A DNA stretch of 64,000 nt, from contig JAUSBR010000013.1 of assembly GCA_030651895.1 (NCBI GenBank), positions 62,001 to 126,000 of the forward strand, given 5' to 3'. This document shows positions 8,211 through 15,061 of the stretch, one piece after another. Position 1 is the first letter of the stretch; every line of letters begins with the position of its first letter. The position numbers and the translations under genes were made by a program. The notes under the pieces were generated by a model. The model did not search any database. It had not been told where the DNA came from and worked only from the letters and a program-made list of their open reading frames with translations. Origin of the DNA: Sideroxyarcus sp. Its GTDB lineage: Bacteria; Pseudomonadota; Gammaproteobacteria; Burkholderiales; Gallionellaceae.

Positions 8211-9686
8211 TTAAGCGGTTCTTTCCAGCGGGATGCTCAATATGAAACGGGCACCGTCTTCGATGTTCGTGGCGCTGATCGTGCCTTCCATATTACGCTC
8301 AATTATCATTTTAGCCATATACAGACCAATGCCTGTGCCCTGATCCTTGGTGGTGAAATAGGGGTCGAACAATTGCTGCAGAATATTCGCGGGGATGCCG
8401 CCGCCGTTGTCTTCGACGCCCAGCACTGCGAAGCCGTCTTTCTGTTCGAGCACGACACGGATGCGGCCGCCGGACTGCCGATGCTCCAGTATCGCTTCCT
8501 TGGCATTGACCAGCAGATTGAGCACGGCCTGGCCATATTGGCCGGGAAAACCGCTCGCCGTCAGCCCCGGCGGGGCGTCCAGAGTGAGTTCGATATGGTT
8601 GCTCTTGAGCGAAGCCTCGATGATGAAGACCGCATCGCGGATGGAAGTCGCCACGTCGAAGCTCGACTTCTCGCGGTCGGGGCGGAAAAAATCACGGAAA
8701 TCGTCGATGGTGGTGGACATTCTTTCGATCAAGCGCCGCGCGTTGGCGGAGTCGCGTTCCAGCGTCTCTTCGGTCAGCGTCTTGAAACGAAAGTCGTCGA
8801 GGATGTTGCTAATGATGAGGCTCAGCGAGTTGAGCGGCTGCCGCCACTGGTGGGCGATGTTGTGCACCATCTCGCCCATGGCGGCAAGGCGCGACTGCTG
8901 GATCAGCAGATGGTCTTTGTCGCGGTTCGCGGCGACCTCGTTCTTCACGCGCTGAGCCAGCGTTTCGTTCAACTGTCTGAGCGCTTCCTCGGCTTCCCTG
9001 CGCTCGGCGATCTCGCGCAGCAGGCTGGCACGGTTGTCTTGCAGGTCGTCGCGCATGGAAGAGAAACTGTCGACCAGTTCACCGATCTCGTCCGTTCCCG
9101 CCATAGGCAGCGGAGTCTCGAAGTCCATGCGGGCGAGGCGGGTCGCGGCACTGGCCAGTTGCCGCACCGGCCTGCCGACCAGGAGTTCGGCGGTGGCGAC
9201 GATGGTGAGCATGAGCGCAGCCATTACGCCGAGCAGCACGTAGGTCAGTTCCGCGATCTCCTTGCGCGTGTTCTCCAGCGATGGTGCGAGGTCGACCTGG
9301 ATGATGAGCGTACCTAGGGGTTCGCCCAGATAGCGGATCGGCTTCTCGACTATGTGCACGTCGGGAGTGGTGGCCGCGTCCTGCAGTTTTGCTGCTGTCG
9401 CCAGCGGATACAGCGGCTTGTTCCCTGGATTGATCAGGCGGATGCTCAGCCATTCCGGGTTGTCTTCCTTCAGCGCGTCGAGATTGCCATGCAGGACATC
9501 GAGCTGGTTGCCCAACAGCAATGGCACGAGGGTCTCCGCCACACTGTTCAGGTGCTTGTCCACTCCCCGCAGGTGGGCGACCTCGTCAGCCGCCAGTGTG
9601 CGGGGTATCCAGACGACATACAGGTATCCGGCGATCAGCAGGCCGAGCAGAAAGAGCGGCAGCAGTAGTTTCGCGCGCAGTGACAT
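8211..9686 (-). CDS. Membrane sensor histidine kinase (HAMP, HisKA, HATPase)
   Basis: 491 residues. TM1 is about 7-27, then a periplasmic region of about 120 residues, TM2 about 147-169, HAMP, a coiled segment, HisKA with phospho-His279 (GEMVHNIAHQWRQPLNSL) and HATPase_c with N, G1 and G2 boxes (NLLVNAKEAI, VEDNGGGIP, GTGIGLYMAK). The HQWRQPLN signature is typical of kinases paired with HD-GYP or other output regulators. The start is 4 bp after the stop of the PhnD-like gene, indicating coupling. The ligand is unknown; the binding protein is the likely primary receptor. Confidence 0.92.
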   Translation of the reverse strand: MSLRAKLLLPLFLLGLLIAGYLYVVWIPRTLAADEVAHLRGVDKHLNSVAETLVPLLLGNQLDVLHGNLDALKEDNPEWLSIRLINPGNKPLYPLATAAKLQDAATTPDVHIVEKPIRYLGEPLGTLIIQVDLAPSLENTRKEIAELTYVLLGVMAALMLTIVATAELLVGRPVRQLASAATRLARMDFETPLPMAGTDEIGELVDSFSSMRDDLQDNRASLLREIAERREAEEALRQLNETLAQRVKNEVAANRDKDHLLIQQSRLAAMGEMVHNIAHQWRQPLNSLSLIISNILDDFRFKTLTEETLERDSANARRLIERMSTTIDDFRDFFRPDREKSSFDVATSIRDAVFIIEASLKSNHIELTLDAPPGLTASGFPGQYGQAVLNLLVNAKEAILEHRQSGGRIRVVLEQKDGFAVLGVEDNGGGIPANILQQLFDPYFTTKDQGTGIGLYMAKMIIERNMEGTISATNIEDGARFILSIPLERTA

Positions 9687-9690
9687 GTTT

Positions 9691-10548
9691 TCAGTATTTG
9701 TCTATCCAGAAGGATTCAAGGCCCCAGGCGCGCATCGGTGCGTAGTCGCCCAGCGAGGTCGCCACCGGGTCCTGCATCGGCACGCGGGCGAACATCTCTT
9801 TGCCTTCCTGCGTCGCGCTCAATTCAAGCAACGCCTTGCGCACTTTTTCGCGGTCTGTTTTTGGTACGCGCGGATTGGCGGCGACCGGCAACGAGGGGAA
9901 CTCGCGCGTGGTGTAGATGATGCGCAGGGCATCCTTCACCGCAGGCTCCTGTTCCTGCAACGTCGTCTCGACGCCGCCGCCCGCATCCGCCAACCCGTTG
10001 ACTACATGCAGATAGACCGAGCTGTGCGTCTTCACATACATCGGATTGATGGTGATGTGGTGCAACCGCGCCAGATCGGCGCGCATCAGCAGGCTGGCAC
10101 CGATCGCATTGGGCGAGGGGAACGCCACGGTCTTCTTTTCGAGATCGGCGAGCTTGGTGTAAACACTGTCCTTGCGCACCAGAAGTATCCCGCGCAAGGG
10201 TGCGCTGTCGCGCACCAGCGGAATGTAGCCGGGATCGGGAACCGACTTGATGATGCTGTAGGGATTGCAGTAGACGAAATCAAAAGTGGACTTCGCCAGT
10301 TCCTTCTCGAATTCCGGAACGGAAATCATCGAGGTGAGCTTGAGCGAAAGGCCGGCGCGTTTTTCCACCGCTTCCACGATGGGCATCCAGATGGCCATCA
10401 GCTTGCGCTGCTCGAACTGCGGCGTGACGGCGAAGGTGTAGGTCTTGTCGGCCGCCATGGTGCAGGTGGCGGTCAGCAGTCCAAGCAGCAGTGCCGGCAA
10501 AGCCAGCGCGAGCGACCAGCGGCTTTGAGATTTTTGACAGGTGTTCAT
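9691..10548 (-). CDS. PhnD-like periplasmic substrate-binding protein
   Basis: 285 residues with a signal peptide (about 1-33, ending TCTMAADK). The rest follows the phosphate/phosphonate-binding (PhnD, PBP2) fold: TYTFAVTPQFEQRKLMAIW, DFVYCNPYSIIK, LADLEKKTVAFPSPNAIGAS. No ABC transporter genes are adjacent. The next genes are a histidine kinase and an HD-GYP regulator, so it probably acts as the sensory receptor rather than in uptake. PhnD-type domains also sense ligands in TtrS kinases, one of which is encoded at 38889-40655. The ligand cannot be read from sequence. Confidence 0.85.
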   Translation of the reverse strand: MNTCQKSQSRWSLALALPALLLGLLTATCTMAADKTYTFAVTPQFEQRKLMAIWMPIVEAVEKRAGLSLKLTSMISVPEFEKELAKSTFDFVYCNPYSIIKSVPDPGYIPLVRDSAPLRGILLVRKDSVYTKLADLEKKTVAFPSPNAIGASLLMRADLARLHHITINPMYVKTHSSVYLHVVNGLADAGGGVETTLQEQEPAVKDALRIIYTTREFPSLPVAANPRVPKTDREKVRKALLELSATQEGKEMFARVPMQDPVATSLGDYAPMRAWGLESFWIDKY

Positions 10549-10585
10549 TTTGCCTCCCGATCCAGTTATTTTTATGGGGCCGCAT

Positions 10586-10599
10586 TGTGGAATGCCACA
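10586..10599. promoter_or_regulatory. Small dyad upstream of the PhnD/kinase/HD-GYP operon
   Basis: TGTGG-AATG-CCACA (10586-10599) lies 38-51 bp upstream of the operon's first ATG in the 274-bp divergent region 10549-10822. It is a possible operator. I see no other gene in this gap. Confidence 0.3.
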
Positions 10600-10822
10600 G
10601 AATCATTCTACGCCTCCCGCCATATCGTGTGAGCCGGGCGGCCTATATATGTACAGGCAAAACGGGGATATTGCTTCACCGTGAGGGTTCGCTGGGTTGG
10701 CATTGTATTGTTGCAACAGCTTGCGCATCAGGAAGCAAGAATCCGAGCATCCAGCGCGCGCGTTGTTTATAGTAGCGACCGCGCTGCGACCTGCTGCGCA
10801 TTGATTACATGACTGATCTGCT

Positions 10823-11584
10823 ATGACTATCGCCCATCTTTCTCCTACCTATATCGATCCGTCCCACCTTGCCGATGCAGTCAAGAGCCAGGGTTTTGGC
10901 GTGCTGAGCCCGTCCGGGGTGGCTACTTTCCTTGATATGCCGCTTTCGGCATTGGAGGCGCTGAAACCGGATTGGGACGATCTGCCGCCGGATAACTTCC
11001 TCAAGGACGGTGGGCGCTATCGCCGCCGTAGGCATGCCAGCTTTATCATCGACGGCAAGGATATCAAGCAGGTGGCGCACCGCGCGCATTACCAGCCGCT
11101 GGAATACAACGCGCTGCACGGAGGCATGTTGCGCATGTTTGAGCCGATGAAACCGGAGTTCGTGGCACAACCGGTGATCACCAGGCTGCTGCAGTCTATC
11201 GCGCAAGTCTGTTCCGTCGTCAAAGGCGCGCAGCCCTGGCATGTCGAAGCGCACGAGTTTCGCATCGACACCAGCACCGGCATCGGCCGACCGACGCCTG
11301 AAGGTGCGCACCGCGACGGTACCGACTTCGTCGCCATCCTGTTCGCCGGGCGCGAGAACATTCGCGGCGGCGAAAGCCGCATCTTCGAATTCAACGGTCG
11401 CCATGGCCAGCGCTTCACGCTGACCGACAAGTGGACGCTGCTGCTGCTAGACGATCAGCGCGTCATCCACGAATCCACCCCCATCCAGCCCGCGGGAGAG
11501 AACGGTCATCGCGATACGCTGGTGCTGACTTTCCGTGCGGGTGGATTCCTGGAGCCGCAGTTCGCGGCAGAAGTGACGCAGTAA
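10823..11584 (+). CDS. 2-oxoglutarate/Fe(II) dioxygenase family protein (2OG-Fe_Oxy_2-like)
   Basis: 253 residues, no signal peptide. The facial triad is visible as GAHRDGTDF (HxD near residues 162-164) and a distal His within HESTPIQPA...GHRDTLVLTFR, with the Arg in TLVLTFR as the likely 2-oxoglutarate anchor. The overall pattern matches the family that includes free amino-acid hydroxylases such as bacterial isoleucine dioxygenase. The substrate is not deducible. It is monocistronic, upstream of the converging small gene at 11750-11920. Confidence 0.75.
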   Translation: MTIAHLSPTYIDPSHLADAVKSQGFGVLSPSGVATFLDMPLSALEALKPDWDDLPPDNFLKDGGRYRRRRHASFIIDGKDIKQVAHRAHYQPLEYNALHGGMLRMFEPMKPEFVAQPVITRLLQSIAQVCSVVKGAQPWHVEAHEFRIDTSTGIGRPTPEGAHRDGTDFVAILFAGRENIRGGESRIFEFNGRHGQRFTLTDKWTLLLLDDQRVIHESTPIQPAGENGHRDTLVLTFRAGGFLEPQFAAEVTQ

Positions 11585-11690
11585 GATTCTGCCCCGGGCT
11601 AGTTGTTTCAATGTCCGTCGTCTTTGAATATCTCGCTGGCTTCGGTCATGTGCTTGGTCAGCTTGCCCGAGTACCACCAACAACTCTGAA

Positions 11691-11726
11691 AATTAAAAGC
11701 CGCGCGACCATTCAGGCTCGCGCGGC
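11691..11726 (-). terminator. Terminator of the 56-residue protein gene
   Basis: GCCGCGCGA (11699-11707) and TCGCGCGGC (11718-11726) are a perfect 9-bp stem. Read on the minus strand it is followed by CTTTTAATTTTC. The remaining gap, 11585-11690, shows no supportable gene. Confidence 0.75.
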
Positions 11727-11749
11727 AGAGTTGTTCTTTGCTGCTTAAT

Positions 11750-11920
11750 TCAGGGCTTCTTGGGAGTGCTGTAGGGCACTTCTTTCTGGGCCGGCTCCCA
11801 GGTAGTTTCATAGCCAACAAAAAACTGCCCAGGTACGATTTCCTTCTGACGGGTAGTTACGCGGAATGCGTGGCCATCCGCAATCTTGGGGCGGCAGAAA
11901 GGCTTCTTATCATCACTCAT
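11750..11920 (-). CDS. Small conserved-looking protein, 56 residues
   Basis: The frame begins MSDDKKPFCRPKIADGHAFR and ends VPYSTPKKP. An AAGGAGATAG ribosome site lies 4 bp before the ATG, and a terminator follows within 24 bp, so it is very likely expressed. One Cys and one His occur (FCRPKIADGH). The middle is GQFFVGYETTWEP. No membrane segment or known family is recognised. It may be a small cytoplasmic beta-rich protein; no function is assigned. Confidence 0.7.
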   Translation of the reverse strand: MSDDKKPFCRPKIADGHAFRVTTRQKEIVPGQFFVGYETTWEPAQKEVPYSTPKKP

Positions 11921-12017
11921 GCTGCTATCTCCTTCGGTTAAAAAAGTGGTGGTTGAAAACGGGAAGTCTGTAAACAGGCATTTCGACCTTTCCCCTTTCC
12001 CTGCTGAAATTATACTA

Positions 12018-12431
12018 TTAGCGCGTGTATTGTGCCTTCTTTGGAATCACATGCCGCACGCCCCCTTGGGGATTCTCAACGTCCCCTTTATAGCGGGGGA
12101 TGATGTGAATATGGACATGGAAGATGCTTTGCCCGGCCGCTGGTCCGACATTGACGCCGATATTGTAGCCATCCGGATTGAATTCCTCGTCAATGAGTTT
12201 TTTTTCCTCTTTAATAAGGCCCATACAGGCAGCCACTTCTTCCGGCGTCAGGTCGAAAAAGCTGGATACATGCCGACGCGGGATGACCACGGTGTGCCCC
12301 GGACTTGCCGGGTAGGAGTCGCGGGCACTGTAAGCAAGTTCATGCTGTATCGATACCCCACGCGCATCTGAGCAAAACAGGCATGGATTATTGGGGTCTC
12401 TTTTCTTTTCTTGTGTGGCTTCAGTCGACAA
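12018..12431 (-). CDS. HIT-family nucleotide-binding protein
   Basis: About 137 residues. The histidine triad HVHIHIIPR is near the C-terminus, preceded by AAGQSIFHVHIH, with the zinc-like pair CLFC near the N-terminus as in Hint/HinT relatives. HIT proteins hydrolyse nucleoside phosphoramidates or dinucleotides in the cytoplasm. No ATG is available. AGAGG lies 7 bp before a TTG at 12431, which I take as start; a GTG two codons upstream (12437) is the alternative. It is divergent from the DUF4279 gene. Confidence 0.85.
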   Translation of the reverse strand: MSTEATQEKKRDPNNPCLFCSDARGVSIQHELAYSARDSYPASPGHTVVIPRRHVSSFFDLTPEEVAACMGLIKEEKKLIDEEFNPDGYNIGVNVGPAAGQSIFHVHIHIIPRYKGDVENPQGGVRHVIPKKAQYTR

Positions 12432-12492
12432 CCGCACACCTCTTTCTGTACGTTATACTCAGACAAACAAACTCATTAACGAGGAAACTATC

Positions 12493-12909
12493 GTGGCATC
12501 GAATAAAGGACGGGCTTACTTTGCACTGCTTGGTTATCATTTCAACCCCGACGACATCACACGTCTGCTTGGGATAGAACCCACCTCCGTCAATGCTGCC
12601 GGCGCACACAGCAATCTGGATAAACCCGTCATCAGTTCCTGGGAGTTATCCACGGAGACCATCGCTGGAGAGCTGGACGTATTTGCCTTGACCGATACCA
12701 TCGTCAAGCAGTTGGAGCCCATCAAAGAAAAAATCGTTGAAGTCTGTAAAAGTCACAATCTGTCTCCAAGGTTGGGCGTGACACTGACTTTATCTGTCGA
12801 TAAAGGCGAATCAAGCCCGGAAGTCGGGTTCGGCGCCAGAACGATCCGTTTCCTGGCGGAGACCGGTTCATTCATTGAGGTGGAAAACAAACTTTCCGAG
12901 CGGATCTGA
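12493..12909 (+). CDS. DUF4279 domain protein
   Basis: 138 residues starting at GTG 12493 with GAGGA at 12481-12485. The opening GRAYFALLGYHFNPDDITRLLGIEPT followed by SSWELST is the DUF4279 signature (aromatic-rich first strand, LGIxPT, Trp). No signal peptide. Function of the family is unknown. It is flanked by a divergent HIT gene and a convergent TPR gene and looks monocistronic. Confidence 0.75.
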   Translation: MASNKGRAYFALLGYHFNPDDITRLLGIEPTSVNAAGAHSNLDKPVISSWELSTETIAGELDVFALTDTIVKQLEPIKEKIVEVCKSHNLSPRLGVTLTLSVDKGESSPEVGFGARTIRFLAETGSFIEVENKLSERI

Positions 12910-12931
12910 TTTCAGTCCGCCCTCAACCAAT

Positions 12932-13990
12932 CTAGCTTTTAATCACGTTTAGATGCAACTGCGCCTTTTTCAGTTGCTCCTCGCAATGCTTCAAACAGAG
13001 TGGTTGCAGCGCGTGAGGAAAACATTCTAGGATCACCTCGAATTCATCCGCGACTTCTTCTGCGAGCACAGCATCGTTTGTCATTTGAGCCAGTACATTT
13101 TGTACCGTCGCCTTGTTCACCCGACTGATGACGGCCACATGGATAGGCAACTGCTGCTCCATACTGACCGTCAAGGCCAATTCGTAGGAATTGATCGCTT
13201 CTTTTAAGCGATCAGGGTTTTCTTCCGACTCGCCGAGATGATGCAAAGCGGCCGCCCGATTGTTATGCGTGGCAACGAGTTCCAATGCGTAATCATCTGC
13301 GTCGAGTGCGGCGAGAGCGTTCTTATAGGCAACAACGGACTTTTGAAATTGACGGTTGCCCTTAAGCTGTTTACCGAACGTATGTAAGGTGGCCCCCAGT
13401 TGATGCATGGTGTACATCCACTCTTTCGGCGACTTTTCTCGTGTCCAAACCAGCAAAGCATTGGTGTAAGCATCTACCGCGATCTTTAATGGCGGTGTGG
13501 CTTCAAGCAGCCGGCCAAGCGACTGGTTGGCCGTGCCCAGGTTATATTGCGTGGCGGCCCATTCTAGGGGAGAGCCTTCCTGGGTGAACTCCTCCAATGC
13601 CTTGCCAAAACACAGGATGGCCTGTTCAAACAAAGCTGCATCTCTGCGCTGCTGCCCCAGTGCGGCAAGAATGTTTCCGAGATTGTTCTGCGTCTCCGCC
13701 CAGACCAATGGCTCCTGTGTGCGACTTATCTTTGCAGCAAGATCGGCTGTATCGCCAGTTTCAGCCAGCGCAGCCTCAAGCGTCTCGCGCAAACTCTCAT
13801 AGATCCTGGCACTGAAACGGTGCTGTTCATAGTTTCCCCGTGCGTAACGAAAATTATCCGCTACTGCAACCTTGGTATCCGGAGCCGCCGCTGTGGCCGC
13901 CTCCGCACTCAGCATGCCGATGGAATTCGCTATTGCGCGTTCCAGCGCCTTGTTCGGCGGGAAAATGATGTAATTGGTTGAGAAATTCAT
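12932..13990 (-). CDS. Tetratricopeptide-repeat protein
   Basis: 352 residues. At least four TPR-like units of about 50 residues run from about 92 to 290, marked by W-A-x-T-Q-x-N-L-G-x-x-x-x-x-L-G (WAETQNNLGNILAALG, WAATQYNLGTANQSLG) and similar helices. The spacing is like the FxxAI-YxxAL repeats seen in bacterial TPR proteins acting as scaffolds. No catalytic domain is apparent. The ATG overlaps the FKBP stop by 4 bp (ATGA), so the two are translationally coupled. Last gene of the three-gene unit starting at 14879. Confidence 0.8.
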   Translation of the reverse strand: MNFSTNYIIFPPNKALERAIANSIGMLSAEAATAAAPDTKVAVADNFRYARGNYEQHRFSARIYESLRETLEAALAETGDTADLAAKISRTQEPLVWAETQNNLGNILAALGQQRRDAALFEQAILCFGKALEEFTQEGSPLEWAATQYNLGTANQSLGRLLEATPPLKIAVDAYTNALLVWTREKSPKEWMYTMHQLGATLHTFGKQLKGNRQFQKSVVAYKNALAALDADDYALELVATHNNRAAALHHLGESEENPDRLKEAINSYELALTVSMEQQLPIHVAVISRVNKATVQNVLAQMTNDAVLAEEVADEFEVILECFPHALQPLCLKHCEEQLKKAQLHLNVIKS

Positions 13991-14496
13991 TGTGCCCGGT
14001 CGAGTATCTCATTCAGCTCGGGATCGGCACCGACCGCTCCGCCAAGCTCGATCTCTTCCTCGGTGGCTTCGCGTATGGACAGAACTTCCAGCTTGAAGGT
14101 GACTTCTCTGCCGCAAAGCGGGTTATTGCCGTCGATAGTCAATGTCTTGTCGTCGAAACGCGTAACGATGAAATCTTTGGGCTCACCCTTTTCGTTTGCC
14201 ATAGTGATTGTCATGCCGATCTCGCGAAATTCTTCCGGGACATTTTCTATACGATCGGTGAATACCAGAGATTCATCCCGCTCGCCGTACAACTTTGCAG
14301 TGTCTATCGGCACTTCGATGATGTCGCCGACTTTTTTGCCATACAGTTCCTTGGTCACTTCTTCAGACATCACATCATTCACGCCATGAACATAAGCCAG
14401 CGGATAATCCACAGTAACCAATACGTCACCGGTTTTGTTATCGATGACCTTGTAATTCAGTTCAACGAATTTTTCGTCTTCAATCGTATCTGACAT
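13987..14496 (-). CDS. SlyD-like FKBP peptidyl-prolyl isomerase
   Basis: 169 residues with an FKBP domain interrupted by a flap (LxYxVID...GDVLVTVDYPLAYVHGVNDVMSEEVTKELYGKKVGD, then VDGNNPLCGREVTFKLEVLSIREAT near 120-145). This is the layout of SlyD-type isomerase/chaperones. Typical SlyD ends in a His-rich metal-binding tail; here the tail is acidic (EEEIELGGAVGADPELNEILDRAQ) without His. Cytoplasmic. Middle gene of a three-gene unit, coupled to the TPR gene. Confidence 0.85.
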   Translation of the reverse strand: MSDTIEDEKFVELNYKVIDNKTGDVLVTVDYPLAYVHGVNDVMSEEVTKELYGKKVGDIIEVPIDTAKLYGERDESLVFTDRIENVPEEFREIGMTITMANEKGEPKDFIVTRFDDKTLTIDGNNPLCGREVTFKLEVLSIREATEEEIELGGAVGADPELNEILDRAQ

Positions 14497-14528
14497 GACT
14501 AGAATGCCCTGATGTTGATAAATTATTC

Positions 14529-14879
14529 TTAGAACAGCGTAGCGCCGAAGATCCTGACCTTGTCTTTTTCATAACCCAGCACAAGTCTTCCCAGCCATTC
14601 ACTGTTATTTTTCTTGTTTATCACTTTGTATAGAACAGTGACATATTCTCCGCGCCGTATCATGCCGAGATAGGAATAATCTTCCGACAGGTTCTTCGCA
14701 AGGTCGCTTCTCGCAAACTGCTTGCCCATTTCAACCTCATTGGCACCCGCAATAAAAGTGCTTGAAAAATTACGCGTGAAGGCGCCGTAGTTCCCTTCAT
14801 TGGAGTACTTGATAAGATCGGCCCACATCGGGTGCGCCAACTCTAAAATCTCTTCATCTGTTTTTTCAATAATGTTCAT
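14529..14879 (-). CDS. Hypothetical protein, 116 residues
   Basis: The frame could start at a GTG four codons earlier, but ATG 14879 is preferred (GGGATATCTT precedes). The protein is alpha/beta with no signal peptide: an N-terminal helix (EEILELAHPMWADLIKYSNEGNYGAF), then strands (GEYVTVLYKVINKKNNSEWLGRLVLGYEKDKVRIFG). The order helix pair then long antiparallel strands is reminiscent of small cone-shaped (NTF2-like) folds. This is only a resemblance and no family is assigned. First gene of the unit with the FKBP and TPR genes. Confidence 0.6.
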   Translation of the reverse strand: MNIIEKTDEEILELAHPMWADLIKYSNEGNYGAFTRNFSSTFIAGANEVEMGKQFARSDLAKNLSEDYSYLGMIRRGEYVTVLYKVINKKNNSEWLGRLVLGYEKDKVRIFGATLF

Positions 14880-14950
14880 AAGATATCCCACACTGCACAG
14901 TGTTTCATGATTCTATCTATAGCGATGTCACACTACTAGCTGAATAGATA

Positions 14951-14982
14951 AAAAAAGGACCAACATAATATGCCGGTCCTTT
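14951..14982 (-). terminator. Terminator of the sat-apr operon
   Basis: AAAGGACC (14954-14961) and GGTCCTTT (14975-14982) form a stem. On the minus strand the stem is followed by a run of T (complement of the A6 at 14951-14956), as expected for termination about 100 bp after aprA. Confidence 0.7.
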
Positions 14983-15017
14983 CTAACAGACTAACAAGTT
15001 ATAGCAAATATTGCTTC

Positions 15018-15055
15018 GCAGGCCTGATTTTACAAAACTGCTAAATCAGGCCTGC
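15018..15055. repeat. Perfect inverted repeat just after aprA
   Basis: GCAGGCCTGATTT (15018-15030) and its exact complement (15043-15055) form a 13-bp stem with a 12-nt loop. It begins 6 bp after the aprA stop and has no T-run on either side. It may protect the 3' end of the apr mRNA or help termination with the following hairpin. Confidence 0.6.
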
Positions 15056-15061
15056 ATTTGC

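Noticed and set aside
11587-11690. Possible short minus-strand frame ending KHMTEASEIFKDDGH
   Set aside because: It has no start codon with a ribosome site, and its upstream part runs through the terminator stem of the neighbouring small gene.
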